Below, one piece after another: positions 18,035-27,607 of a stretch of 64,000 nt of DNA; positions within the stretch are counted from its first letter, which is position 1; the number at the start of each line of letters is the position of its first letter. Made by a program: the position numbers and the translations under genes. The stretch spans positions 186,001-250,000 of the forward strand of contig JAPHSY010000001.1 of the NCBI GenBank assembly GCA_026196495.1. The letters run 5' to 3'. The notes beneath the pieces were generated by a model. It saw nothing but the letters and a program-made list of their open reading frames with translations. It did not search any database and was not told where the DNA came from. The stretch comes from Magnetovibrio sp. (GTDB lineage Bacteria; Pseudomonadota; Alphaproteobacteria; Rhodospirillales; Magnetovibrionaceae).

Positions 18035-18652
18035 ATGGACCGTATGAAAAGTCAGTCGAATAAAGCCGTATACCCCACCAAAGCCCTAGCGTTGCTACGC
18101 TTTTGCGTGATTGGCCTGTGCGCCATTGTGATGATATCCGGGCGCGTTGCAAGCGTTGAGGCCCAAGAATTGGAAATTCCTCAAGAGCTGGCTCATAAGA
18201 TGCGTCCTGCTGTCACCAAAGACGGTGCGTTTGATACGCCCTTTTTCAACGCAGCCCAAGAAGAAATCACGCTGAAAAGTCTGAAAGGGCGTGGTGTGGT
18301 GATGAATTTTTGGGCCACATGGTGTGCCCCATGCGTGCGTGAAATGCCTGAACTGAACCGCTTGGCCAAAATTTTGGAAGGCACGGGTGTTGAGGTCATG
18401 GCGATTTCTGCTGATCGTAAGCCCTTGAAAAAGATCAAGCCGTTCTATGAAGCTAATAACCTCAATAACTTAGATATCTATTATGATGAAAGAAGCCAAC
18501 TTTCACGCAAAATTGGGGTTGAGGGACTACCCACGACGGTATTGCTTGGCGCAAACGGAGAAATTGCGGGACGTGTTATGGGGGTGCTGGAATGGGACGA
18601 CCCGGAAATCGTCAAATACATCACCCAACTTTTGGCACCGCAAACACAATAA
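18035..18652 (+). CDS. TlpA/ResA-like membrane-anchored thioredoxin
   Basis: The 205-aa protein has an N-terminal signal or anchor (about 17-45) and a thioredoxin fold with a WCAPC active site in the typical TlpA context ([20 protein letters not shown]) and the cis-proline loop EGLPTTVLL. It probably reduces periplasmic disulfides, for instance in cytochrome c maturation. ATGs at 18035 and 18044 are both possible. The frame extends further upstream, but that part lies inside argH on the other strand. Divergent tlpA-argH is a common alphaproteobacterial arrangement. Confidence 0.85.
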   Translation: MDRMKSQSNKAVYPTKALALLRFCVIGLCAIVMISGRVASVEAQELEIPQELAHKMRPAVTKDGAFDTPFFNAAQEEITLKSLKGRGVVMNFWATWCAPCVREMPELNRLAKILEGTGVEVMAISADRKPLKKIKPFYEANNLNNLDIYYDERSQLSRKIGVEGLPTTVLLGANGEIAGRVMGVLEWDDPEIVKYITQLLAPQTQ

Positions 18653-18787
18653 GATGTCTTTGATTGCACAATGTTTTTTGATTGGTTGATTGGATGGGTT
18701 TTTCCCTGATACAACTGGTGACAATTCATATTAGTGTTTTATGCAATAATCACCCGCGCAGTGTGTTTTTTCCCAACAGGGGTATAG

Positions 18788-21541
18788 ATGGCCAGCAGAA
18801 AATCCCCCGTTATTGCCGTTAATCAAGGTGCTGTGAGCAAACGCATCAACATGCCGCCGCGTCCAGACAGCCCGGAACAACGTCTACATGATATTGTGTC
18901 TACGGTGGGGGATTGGATCTGGGAAACCAATGAAATTCTAGAAATGTCATTTATTTCTGATCGATTTCAGGAAACAACGGGGCATGGTCCTGAAGATCTA
19001 ATTGGTCGATCGCTGTTGCAGGTTGTGTTGTCGGATGATGCCGCAGGTGGGGCTGATACGCCGGTCTTGTTCAATTTGGAAAACCGCGAACCCTTTCGCG
19101 ATATTGCATGCTCGCTCAAGGATGCCAAGGGTCAAGTCTTGCACTTTACTTTGTCGGGGATTCCCTATTACAGCGACAACAACATGTTTCGCGGCTATCG
19201 CGGTGCGGCGCACAATATAACCCCACAACTGCAAACCCAGCGCCAATATCATCAGGCGCGCAAAGTCGCTGAACACCCGAAATTGGCAGAGGCCTCCGCG
19301 GATGCGAGCATGCGCTTTGCTGCGGATGCCGACAACGTGGACGCAGCGTTTGTGATTTATGATCAGGCGGGCAATCTCACCGCTGCCAGTGAAGGCTATG
19401 CCAAGCTTTATCCGGCTTTGGACGATGTCATCATTCCTGGAGCCACCTTGGAAGACATCCTCACCGAAGCGGCAGATCGGCTAAATATCAAAGAAGCCCA
19501 GGGGCGCGTTGGCGAATGGGTCAAGGACAAACTGGCAGAGCGTCTCAACCCCAAACCGTCACATCAAGAAATTTATCGTGGTGGCCGGTGGTGGCGCATA
19601 CACGAACAGCGCACCCGTGATGGTCAAGTTTTGAGTTTGCACACCGACATTACCCATATCAAAGATATGGAAGCCAGCCTTTTGGATGCGGAAACCCGTT
19701 ATCGCAAATTGGTGGAAATGGCACCTGATCTGACCTGTGTGGTGACAGAGGGTAAGATCACTTTGATGAATGCAGCGGGTGCCGAAATGTTGGATGGTGA
19801 TGATCCCAACTGGTTCATTGGCAAGTCATTTGAAGATTTTGTCCATCCTGATTTCCGATCCCTGGTGCGTGATGAAGTTGAGCACCTGATTGATGAAAAA
19901 TGGATGCCGCTTCGATTAATTCGCGTGAATGGTGAGGCGATGGATGCAGAACTGTCGGCGTTGCCATTTTCGGATCGTGGTTTGAAGACGGTAATGTTGG
20001 TGGCACGTGATACATCGGAACGCAAACGTGCGGCGGAGGCTCTGATCAACCGTGATTTTCAATTGCAAGGAATCATGGATACGGTGGTTGATGGCATCAT
20101 CACCATAAATGAGCACGGCATCGTTCAATCGTTCAATCGTTCCGCTGAACGGATTTGGGGCTATGATGCATCAGAGGTTTTGAATCGCAATATTTCTATG
20201 TTGATGCCGAAAACGTATGCGGATGAGCATGATGGGTATTTAGAACGTTACCGAAAAACCCAAAATCCGCGTATGATCGGTAAAGGCCGTGAAATCGTTG
20301 CCAAACGCAAAGATGGTTCCATATTGCCGATTGACTTGGCCGTCAGCGAACTGAAACGGGACGGCAAGTCTTTGTTTATTGGTGTGGTCCGCGACATTAC
20401 GGAGCGTAAGGCCGCCGAAGAACAATTGCGTGTCAGCCGTGAACGTTATGCTTTGTCAATCCGTGGTGCGGGTGAAGGCATTTTTGACTGGGATATCAAA
20501 TCCGACCAGCTTTATATCTCGTCTAAAATTCGTTCTCTGACGGGATATAAGAACAGATTTATCAAAGCCAGTTCTTGGGTGCGTTTGATCAATGCCGAAG
20601 ACCGTGAAAGTTATCAAGATAAACTTGTTCGCCATTTGAAGGGTCAAACACCATCGTTTTCAGCGGAATGTCGATTGCGCAACAAGGATGGTTCTGAACG
20701 TTGGATTCGCATTTCCGGTATGGCGTTGCGTGACAAGTTCGGATGGGTTTATCGGATGGCTGGATCTGTTGGCGATATTACAGACCGTATACAAGCGCGC
20801 CATCAATTGATTGAAGCCAAAGACCGTGCCGAAATTGCCAACCGGGTGAAAAGTGAGTTCTTGGCCAATATGTCCCATGAATTGCGCACCCCCTTGAACG
20901 CCATCATCGGTTTTTCAGATGTGATGTTGGCGGGGTTGTTCGGGTCCTTGGACGAACGGTATGAAGAGTACATCAGCAATATCCGCGATTCTGGGTCGCA
21001 CTTATTGTCCGTTATCAACGACATTTTGGATGTTTCACGGATTGAGGCAGGGCAGATGGAACTGCGCCCTGAACGCGCCATTGTGGAAGAGTTGATTTTA
21101 TCGGCGACACGTTTGGTTCAAGAACGCGCAGAATCAGCCAATTTGCGATTAAAGGTCAAAGTCCAAGATAACCTACCTGACTTCAAAGTCGATCCTCAAC
21201 GGATCAAGCAAGTGTTGTTAAACCTGTTGTCCAATGCAGTGAAGTTCACACCTGGAGACGGCCAAGTGACGGTAACGGCGCGTATGGTTGAAACGGGTGA
21301 GTTGGTGATTGCGGTTGCCGATAATGGCATTGGTATGTCCACCGATGATATCGTAACGGCCCTAACGCCTTTTGGTCAGGTGGACGGTAAACTTACCCGC
21401 AAGTACGAAGGAACCGGTTTGGGCTTGCCGTTGACCAAAAGCTTTATCGAATTGCATGATGCTCATTTGGATATCGTATCAGAGCTCAATATCGGCACCA
21501 CAGTCTCTATACGCTTTCCCGCTTCCCGTCTGGTACACTAA
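18788..21541 (+). CDS. Multi-PAS sensor histidine kinase with FixL-like heme PAS
   Basis: The 917-aa protein has no membrane segment. It has about five PAS domains (roughly 35-150, 175-290, 295-410, 420-540, 550-675), then HisKA (phospho-acceptor H697, MSHELRTPLNAIIGFSDVML) and HATPase (about 795-912; LLNLLSNAVKFTPGDG, GTGLGLPL). The fourth PAS has the sequence pattern of FixL: a histidine in EHDGYLERYR (H481) and an arginine in GKGREI (R501), 20 residues apart as in FixL H200/R220. Oxygen or NO sensing by heme is therefore plausible. No cognate regulator is adjacent. Confidence 0.88.
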   Translation: MASRKSPVIAVNQGAVSKRINMPPRPDSPEQRLHDIVSTVGDWIWETNEILEMSFISDRFQETTGHGPEDLIGRSLLQVVLSDDAAGGADTPVLFNLENREPFRDIACSLKDAKGQVLHFTLSGIPYYSDNNMFRGYRGAAHNITPQLQTQRQYHQARKVAEHPKLAEASADASMRFAADADNVDAAFVIYDQAGNLTAASEGYAKLYPALDDVIIPGATLEDILTEAADRLNIKEAQGRVGEWVKDKLAERLNPKPSHQEIYRGGRWWRIHEQRTRDGQVLSLHTDITHIKDMEASLLDAETRYRKLVEMAPDLTCVVTEGKITLMNAAGAEMLDGDDPNWFIGKSFEDFVHPDFRSLVRDEVEHLIDEKWMPLRLIRVNGEAMDAELSALPFSDRGLKTVMLVARDTSERKRAAEALINRDFQLQGIMDTVVDGIITINEHGIVQSFNRSAERIWGYDASEVLNRNISMLMPKTYADEHDGYLERYRKTQNPRMIGKGREIVAKRKDGSILPIDLAVSELKRDGKSLFIGVVRDITERKAAEEQLRVSRERYALSIRGAGEGIFDWDIKSDQLYISSKIRSLTGYKNRFIKASSWVRLINAEDRESYQDKLVRHLKGQTPSFSAECRLRNKDGSERWIRISGMALRDKFGWVYRMAGSVGDITDRIQARHQLIEAKDRAEIANRVKSEFLANMSHELRTPLNAIIGFSDVMLAGLFGSLDERYEEYISNIRDSGSHLLSVINDILDVSRIEAGQMELRPERAIVEELILSATRLVQERAESANLRLKVKVQDNLPDFKVDPQRIKQVLLNLLSNAVKFTPGDGQVTVTARMVETGELVIAVADNGIGMSTDDIVTALTPFGQVDGKLTRKYEGTGLGLPLTKSFIELHDAHLDIVSELNIGTTVSIRFPASRLVH

Positions 21542-21560
21542 TTCTGGTAGGTCTTAATTG

Positions 21561-22565
21561 ATGCCTCAATCCAGTACTGACAGTATTCGCATCGCAACAT
21601 TCAATATGGAAAGCCTGGATGGCCCGCCCAGGGCACGGGGCACGTTGGATGATCGTGTCCGGGCATTACGACCCCAACTGGTGCGATTGCGTGCCGACGT
21701 TTTGTGCTTGCAAGAAGTCAATGGCCAACTCAGCGAAGATGGTAAGGTCCGTTCACTGAGTGCTTTGGATAAGGTTCTTGAAGGTACGCCGTATGAAGGG
21801 TTTCACCGCACGGTCACCCAAAGTCCATCCGGCAAAGGTGTGCGCGACCGCCACAATTTGGTGACACTATCTCGTTTTCCCATTATTGGCAGTGAAGAAA
21901 TCTGGAACCATTTGGTGGAACCGCCGCTGTATCGTGCTGCCACATCTGACCCGCCCCAAAACCAGCCTGAGCCGGTGCATTGGGATCGACCATTTTTGTA
22001 TGCTGACTTGGATTTGGGTGGCGGCCATAAAATGGTGGTGGTGAACGTTCATCTGCGTGCCCCTCGTGCCGCCTATGTGGCGGGACAAAAGCGTGACCAA
22101 CACACCTGGAAGACTATGCCGGGATGGGCTGAGGGTTTTTTCCTTGCCACCGTCAAAGCGGCGGGACAAGCACTGGAAGTACGGACGTTCCTTGATCGGC
22201 TGTTTGATCTTAGTCCAGAAGCCTTGGTCGCGGTGATGGGGGATTTCAATTCTGGTGATGCTGAAGCACCTGTGCGTATCATTCGCGGGGATGAAGAAGA
22301 CACTGGTGATGGGGCTTTTGCACCACGGATGTTGGTGGCGTCGGAACGCAGCTTACCGGAAAGTCAGCGTTTTTCAGTGATCCATCGGGGCAGGTTGCAT
22401 ATGGCGGATCACATATTATTGTCGCAGCAATTGTTGGGTTGGCTGGGACATGTGGAATGCCATAACGAAGCACTCCAAGATGAGGTCGGCAGCCCCGCCG
22501 CCATATCCGGTGCGCCTGAAAGTTATCACGCGCCCGTGGTGGCGGAACTGCAAAGACCTGAGTAA
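21561..22565 (+). CDS. Endonuclease/exonuclease/phosphatase (EEP) family protein
   Basis: The 334-aa protein has the EEP core: IRIATFNMESL, DVLCLQEVN (metal-binding E), RHNLVTLSRFPI, a KMVVVNVHL strand, VAVMGDFNSGD (catalytic D and N), and a C-terminal SYHAPVVAEL whose histidine completes the site. It could be a phosphodiesterase or nuclease; the substrate is not readable. No signal peptide. It follows the PAS kinase by 19 bases and may be co-transcribed with it. ATG at 21561 is used rather than the adjacent TTG. Confidence 0.82.
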   Translation: MPQSSTDSIRIATFNMESLDGPPRARGTLDDRVRALRPQLVRLRADVLCLQEVNGQLSEDGKVRSLSALDKVLEGTPYEGFHRTVTQSPSGKGVRDRHNLVTLSRFPIIGSEEIWNHLVEPPLYRAATSDPPQNQPEPVHWDRPFLYADLDLGGGHKMVVVNVHLRAPRAAYVAGQKRDQHTWKTMPGWAEGFFLATVKAAGQALEVRTFLDRLFDLSPEALVAVMGDFNSGDAEAPVRIIRGDEEDTGDGAFAPRMLVASERSLPESQRFSVIHRGRLHMADHILLSQQLLGWLGHVECHNEALQDEVGSPAAISGAPESYHAPVVAELQRPE

Positions 22566-22572
22566 TGCAGGC

Positions 22573-22779
22573 TTAGAGTATGCCGTCCGCTTTGGATGTG
22601 TGGCCCATGCCACGTACGTTTTCACGGGTCAATGCAGCTTTCATCGGTTCTGCGGTTTTGATGTACCAGGCTTTCAAATTTGCAAAACCTTTGAAGAAAC
22701 CAGTGTTGCGTGTTTCTTCGGCTTCTTGGATAGCGGCTTCGATCAGGGCACGTTCTTGTGCATCGCTTTTTAAGTACAT
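22573..22779 (-). CDS. Small helical protein of unknown function
   Basis: This 68-aa frame begins MYLKSDAQERALIEAAIQEAEETR and is mostly helical and charged, without membrane segments or cysteines. A GAGAG stretch lies about 10 bases upstream of the ATG, and its stop is 7 bases from the stop of the convergent EEP gene. Protein-like composition and ribosome site argue that it is real. No family was recognised. Confidence 0.6.
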   Translation of the reverse strand: MYLKSDAQERALIEAAIQEAEETRNTGFFKGFANLKAWYIKTAEPMKAALTRENVRGMGHTSKADGIL

Positions 22780-22998
22780 GTCTTATTCACTCTCTTGTGT
22801 AGCCAACCTTCAGGTTGATCTGCTTATTGGGGGAGGTGGTATGCAATATATGCATTGTGGCGCGGCACAAAACTGCTGTTATTTGGGGTCTGGCATGCAT
22901 AAATCGCATATCTCGTATTGAAACCCTGTCTTGTTTTTGCCGTCTGTACATCTTAACTTTTAGAAGTAAAAACATTTTTAAAGGCATTAGTTTCGCGG

Positions 22999-24813
22999 AT
23001 GAATATTGACAATTCCATTGGATACGACCCTGCTTTGATTGCGAAATTGCGTGGACGGATGCTTGCAGATGGTATCCAGGCCTATCTGGTGCCCCATGCA
23101 GATGCCTTTCAAAGTGAATATTTGCCCCCTAGTGATGAGCGTTTGCAACGGTTAACGGGGTTTAGCGGCTCGGCGGGGGCCGCCATTGTTATGGCGGAAG
23201 AAGCGGCTGTGTTTGTGGATGGGCGTTATACGCTTCAGGTTCAAGATGAAGTTGATGATAAAATTTTTTCACCTGTCCCAATTGCAAAAACTCGCCCCGT
23301 GGATTGGTTGCGTGAACGCCTGAAGGCCGGGGACCGGGTTGCTTATGACCCATGGCTGTATACCCCGGCACAGATCAGTGGCTATGAGACACTGTGCAAG
23401 GATGTTGGGGCGCAATTGAATGGCTTGGATGGTAATTTAATTGATGCGTATTGGCCGGAACGTCCCGCTTCGCCCGGCAGTCCAGTTGAAGCTTTGAGGC
23501 CTCCTTTTGCACCGCTGACATCACGGGCTAAGCGTGAGGCTATTGGGCAAACCTTAGACAAGGCCGACGTTGATGTTGCGGTCATCAGTTCAGGCGATTC
23601 TATCGCATGGTTGTTCAATCTTCGCGCGGATGATGTGCCTTTCACTCCTTTGGTTTTGGCGTATGCGTTATTGTTTAGGGATGGCTCGGCAACGCTCTTT
23701 ATCGATACGGCGCGTCTAAATGATGAGGTCCGGGATCATTTGGGCTCACAAGTGGAAGTGTTATCCCAAACTCAATTGGCGGATGCTTTGGACCGGTTGG
23801 GTGCGAACAAACAAGCCGTTCGGTTCAGCAGCCAAAGCACGCCGTCATGGATTGCAGAACGCTTAACCAAGGCCGGTGCACGGATTATGATGGGGAACGA
23901 TCCGTGTCAGTTGCCTAAGGCCAAGAAAATCCCTGTAGAATTGGATGGTATACGTGCAGCGCATTTGCGCGATGGTGTTGCATTGTCGACATTTTTGGCG
24001 TGGCTTGATGATAATGCTGTTCAGGGTGGAGTGACAGAGATGTCGGCGGCGGCCAAATTGGATGGGTTGCGTGCTGAAAACGAACATTTTCGCGGTTTGA
24101 GCTTTCCGACCATTTCGGGTTCTGGCCCCAATGGTGCCATCGTTCATTACCGTGTAACCCAAGACAGTGATCGTGAACTTAAAAAGGGTGAGCTGTACTT
24201 GGTGGATTCCGGCGCCCAATATTTGGATGGCACCACGGATGTTACCCGTACGGTTGCCATTGGTACGCCCAGTGCGGAAATGAAAGATCGATTCACCCGG
24301 GTGTTAAAGGGTCATATTGCCATTTCTACCCAGTGTTTCCCATGTGGCACCAAAGGCTATGAGCTGGATATTCTGGCGCGCCGGGCTTTGTGGGAAGTGG
24401 GTTTGGATTATGATCATGGCACCGGTCACGGTGTGGGGACGTTTTTGGGTGTTCATGAAGGCCCGCAGTCCATTTCCAAACGCGGCACGGGAGCAGACCT
24501 TGCTGTTGGGATGGTGATCTCAAATGAACCAGGGTATTATAAAGCCGGTTTTTATGGCATACGTATTGAAAACTTGATCGTGGTGGTTCCTCACCCGATT
24601 CCCAAGGGGGGGGAGCGGGAAATGATGGGGTTTGAGCCACTAACATTGGCTCCCATTGATCGCACACTGATTGAAATTTCATTGCTGAATCAGGCGGAGC
24701 TGGATTGGGTTGATGCCTATCATGCTCAAGTGTTTGAGAAACTTTCCCCACTGGTGGATGCTTCGACACACGTATGGCTGGATCAAGCCTGTAGCAAGCT
24801 CTCCCAATCTTAA
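22999..24813 (+). CDS. pepP: Xaa-Pro aminopeptidase (M24B family)
   Basis: The 604-aa enzyme is of the long aminopeptidase P type: two creatinase-like N-terminal domains (about 10-150 and 170-310) and a C-terminal pita-bread domain (about 320-540). Metal ligands are visible in VDSGAQYLDGTTDVTRT (two Asp), GTGHGVGTFLGVHEGP (His), NEPGYYKAGFYGIRIEN (two Glu). It removes N-terminal residues preceding proline. Cytosolic, stand-alone gene. Confidence 0.92.
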   Translation: MNIDNSIGYDPALIAKLRGRMLADGIQAYLVPHADAFQSEYLPPSDERLQRLTGFSGSAGAAIVMAEEAAVFVDGRYTLQVQDEVDDKIFSPVPIAKTRPVDWLRERLKAGDRVAYDPWLYTPAQISGYETLCKDVGAQLNGLDGNLIDAYWPERPASPGSPVEALRPPFAPLTSRAKREAIGQTLDKADVDVAVISSGDSIAWLFNLRADDVPFTPLVLAYALLFRDGSATLFIDTARLNDEVRDHLGSQVEVLSQTQLADALDRLGANKQAVRFSSQSTPSWIAERLTKAGARIMMGNDPCQLPKAKKIPVELDGIRAAHLRDGVALSTFLAWLDDNAVQGGVTEMSAAAKLDGLRAENEHFRGLSFPTISGSGPNGAIVHYRVTQDSDRELKKGELYLVDSGAQYLDGTTDVTRTVAIGTPSAEMKDRFTRVLKGHIAISTQCFPCGTKGYELDILARRALWEVGLDYDHGTGHGVGTFLGVHEGPQSISKRGTGADLAVGMVISNEPGYYKAGFYGIRIENLIVVVPHPIPKGGEREMMGFEPLTLAPIDRTLIEISLLNQAELDWVDAYHAQVFEKLSPLVDASTHVWLDQACSKLSQS

Positions 24814-24915
24814 CGGTTTGGAAGTGTTCTCAGCGTAATTATAATGGTGCAAGACTGTGCATTGGTATCGGGGAAAAGATACTGAGGCATACATTGTGTT
24901 GATATTTTTGGGGCT

Positions 24916-25350
24916 TTGGACGTGGCAAAGACTGACAGCGAAGAAACAACCAAGTTTACCAAACCGGTGGACCCAAATTGGGTACGTACACCGCAAGGTG
25001 GCTTTTTGCCGTTCCTATCGCTTGATCCCGAAGAGCTGGGCCTTTCTGGCGTCGGTGGTGTGTATCTGATTTGGCATGGCGGTGTGAAACCGGAATGGGT
25101 TTATGCAGGTCACACAACAGATTTGGCCGCAGCATTTCATCAAACCGGCAACATGCCCGATGTAAATTTCTATGAAAAAAATGGCGGATTGTTTGTGGCC
25201 TGGGCGCCGGTTAAGGTGCCCTATCGCGCGGGTGTGGTGAAGTACATTGAAGAAACCTTCAACACCTTGGTACAAAACAATGACGCTTATAACGACAAGA
25301 CCATACCGGTTCCTGTGATCGCGCCGGTGGCGAAGCGCAAGGGCCGTTAA
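24916..25350 (+). CDS. Small protein with a degenerate GIY-YIG-like fold
   Basis: The 144-aa protein has GVYLIWHGG followed after 12 residues by YAGHTTDL, which looks like the GVY...YIG pair of GIY-YIG nucleases, and a later KYIEETFNTLV that could supply the glutamate helix. The usual arginine of the central helix is missing (TTDLAAAFHQ), so nuclease activity is doubtful. The start is not an ATG: TTG at 24916, or GTG at 24922, follows a GGGG stretch. It is convergent with ecm, 32 bases apart. The family call is an inference. Confidence 0.6.
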   Translation: MDVAKTDSEETTKFTKPVDPNWVRTPQGGFLPFLSLDPEELGLSGVGGVYLIWHGGVKPEWVYAGHTTDLAAAFHQTGNMPDVNFYEKNGGLFVAWAPVKVPYRAGVVKYIEETFNTLVQNNDAYNDKTIPVPVIAPVAKRKGR

Positions 25351-25382
25351 GCTCTCACACCTTGCACCGTTATAATGAATAT

Positions 25383-27374
25383 TTAAGCGACTTCTTTCGT
25401 TCTAATCAGATTGGCGATTTCGCTGAGCATAGCGCCGATTTCAAAATCTTTTGGTGTGAACACACGGGCGACACCCATCTCATTAAGCGTGCTCATGTCG
25501 CGTTCAGGAATAATACCGCCGACGATTACGGGAATGTCGTCGGCACCTTTTTCTTTCAAGCCTGCCATGACGTCTTCGACCAAGGTGAGGTGAGAGCCAG
25601 ATAGCACAGACAAGCCAACCGCGTGCACGCCTTCTTGAAGGGCTGCGGAAACGATTTCTTGCGGGGTTTGGCGGATACCTTCGTAGATCACTTCAAAGCC
25701 AGCATCACGGGCGGCCAAGGCCACTTGTTCAGCACCGTTGGAGTGACCGTCGAGACCTGGTTTTGCGACCAACAGACGTGGGCGCGTGCCCATGCTATCA
25801 CTCAGCGTGTTGATTTGTGCGCGCACATCATCGGCATCAACGACGGGTGCATGGGAAGCACCGGCGATGCCGGTTGGGGCACGGTATTCACCAAACACTT
25901 CACGAAGCTTGCCGCCCCATTCGCCCGTGGTAACACCGGCTTTGGCACAAGCGATTGAGGTTTCCATGATGTTGCGACCTTCTTTGGCAGCGCTTTCCAG
26001 ATCAGCCAAGGATGCTTGAACGGCGGCATCATCACGTCCGGCACGCCAAGCTTGCAGGTTGGCAATCTGTGCTTTTTCGGCTTCGGCATCGGGCGTTAGG
26101 AAAGTTTCCGCACCTGACACCAATGGTGAGGCTTCGCCTTCGGTAAACTTGTTCACACCAACCACAGTGGAAACACCAGCTTGGATCGCGGCCAAGCGCT
26201 TAGCGTTGGATTCGACCAGTCGCTGCTTCATGTAACCGACTTCGATGGCTTTGATAACGCCACCCATTTCGTCGATACGTGTTAGCTCTTCGCGGGCTTG
26301 GGCTTTTAGTTCTTCAACCTTTGTGGTGATTTCAGAAGAACCATCAAAGATATCGCCGTATTCCAACAAGTCTGTCTCAAAGGCCATGATCTGTTGCAAA
26401 CGCAAAGACCACTGTTGATCCCAAGGCCGCGGCAGACCAAGTGCTTCGTTCCATGCGGGCAACTGCACCGCACGGGCGCGGGCGTTTTTGGACAACACCA
26501 CCGAAAGCATTTCGATCATGATGCGGTAAACGTTGTTTTCCGGCTGCGCTTCGGTGAGTCCCAATGAGTTCACCTGCACGCCATAACGGAAACGACGCAT
26601 TTTTGGGTCTTCAACGCCATAGCGTTCGCGGGCAATCTCATCCCACAGTTCGGCAAATGCACGGGCTTTGCAAAGCTCCGTCACAAAACGGATACCCGCG
26701 TTGAGGAAGAAGCTGATGCGGCCAACCACGGTTGGGAAGTCTTCAGGGGCAATGGTTCCGGATGCTTTGACCATATCCAAAACGGTGATGGCGTTGGCCA
26801 TGGCAAATGCCAGTTCCTCGGACGGTGTCGCGCCCGCCTCTTGAAGGTGATAGGAACACACGTTCATAGGATTCCACTTGGGCATTTCTTTGGACGTGAA
26901 AGAAATCACATCCGTTTCCAATTGCATGGAAGGTGCGGGTGGGAAGATGTAGGTACCGCGCGACAAGTATTCTTTGATGATGTCGTTTTGTGTTGTACCA
27001 GCCAGCTTGGAACGCTCAACCCCTTGGGCTTCGGCGGTGGCAATGTACAATGCCAACTGCCATGGCGCCGCGGCATTGATGGTCATGGACGTGTTCATTT
27101 TGTCCAATGGAATTTCATTGAACAATGTTTTCATATCTCCCAAATGGGAAATTGGGACGCCCACTTTACCCACTTCACCACGGGACAAAACATCGTCCGC
27201 ATCCAGCGCAGTTTGGGTCGGAAGGTCAAATGCAACTGACAAACCGCTTTGACCACGGCTTAAATTGGTGCGGTACAGTTCATTGGATGCAGCCGCCGAA
27301 GAGTGGCCGGAATAGGTGCGAAACAGCCACGGGCGGTCTTTTTTAGGGGCCTGAGAGGCGCTGTCGTTGGTCAT
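25383..27374 (-). CDS. ecm: Ethylmalonyl-CoA mutase (adenosylcobalamin-dependent)
   Basis: The enzyme converts (2R)-ethylmalonyl-CoA to (2S)-methylsuccinyl-CoA in the ethylmalonyl-CoA pathway. The 663-aa protein fuses the substrate barrel (about 1-500; RPWLFRTYSGHSSAAASNELYRTNL, DLPTQTALDADD) with a C-terminal B12-binding domain (about 530-655) that carries DGHSNGAEQ, whose histidine is the lower cobalt ligand. Length and the PWLFRTYSGH start region match MeaA/Ecm rather than methylmalonyl-CoA mutase. It diverges from ccr, with a shared palindrome between them, and a cobalamin adenosyltransferase lies at 33787. Confidence 0.93.
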   Translation of the reverse strand: MTNDSASQAPKKDRPWLFRTYSGHSSAAASNELYRTNLSRGQSGLSVAFDLPTQTALDADDVLSRGEVGKVGVPISHLGDMKTLFNEIPLDKMNTSMTINAAAPWQLALYIATAEAQGVERSKLAGTTQNDIIKEYLSRGTYIFPPAPSMQLETDVISFTSKEMPKWNPMNVCSYHLQEAGATPSEELAFAMANAITVLDMVKASGTIAPEDFPTVVGRISFFLNAGIRFVTELCKARAFAELWDEIARERYGVEDPKMRRFRYGVQVNSLGLTEAQPENNVYRIMIEMLSVVLSKNARARAVQLPAWNEALGLPRPWDQQWSLRLQQIMAFETDLLEYGDIFDGSSEITTKVEELKAQAREELTRIDEMGGVIKAIEVGYMKQRLVESNAKRLAAIQAGVSTVVGVNKFTEGEASPLVSGAETFLTPDAEAEKAQIANLQAWRAGRDDAAVQASLADLESAAKEGRNIMETSIACAKAGVTTGEWGGKLREVFGEYRAPTGIAGASHAPVVDADDVRAQINTLSDSMGTRPRLLVAKPGLDGHSNGAEQVALAARDAGFEVIYEGIRQTPQEIVSAALQEGVHAVGLSVLSGSHLTLVEDVMAGLKEKGADDIPVIVGGIIPERDMSTLNEMGVARVFTPKDFEIGAMLSEIANLIRTKEVA

Positions 27375-27447
27375 TGTAGTCTCCCTGAATGTCGTGACCG
27401 CTCTGTTTTCGGCGGTTTAGGGGTGGATTTTCACCCAAACTGCATTT

Positions 27448-27463
27448 TTTCGCAAGTGCGAAA
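27448..27463. promoter_or_regulatory. 16-bp palindromic operator candidate in the ecm/ccr divergent region
   Basis: TTTCGCA-AG-TGCGAAA is a perfect inverted repeat with a 2-base centre. It lies 74 bases upstream of ecm and 145 upstream of ccr. The same half-sites with the same spacing recur at 34386 upstream of etfBA. A regulator of the RamB/ScfR type, known for acyl-CoA pathway genes in Alphaproteobacteria, is one candidate. Confidence 0.65.
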
Positions 27464-27607
27464 CAAATTGTGCATTGCAATATTTTTTCAGATAGGCCCA
27501 TACTGTGGGCCTGAAACAACACAAAAGTTCGAAACCTGACGGCTAAAACGGCCAAAAGTTGCTGGGAGCACGAAAACAGGACGAACTTACTACTGGAGGC
27601 ACATACC

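Noticed and set aside
27375-27607. Cobalamin riboswitch upstream of ecm
   Set aside because: No B12-box-like sequence or suitable multi-stem layout was found in the 233 bases; the palindrome is too short and is likely protein-bound.
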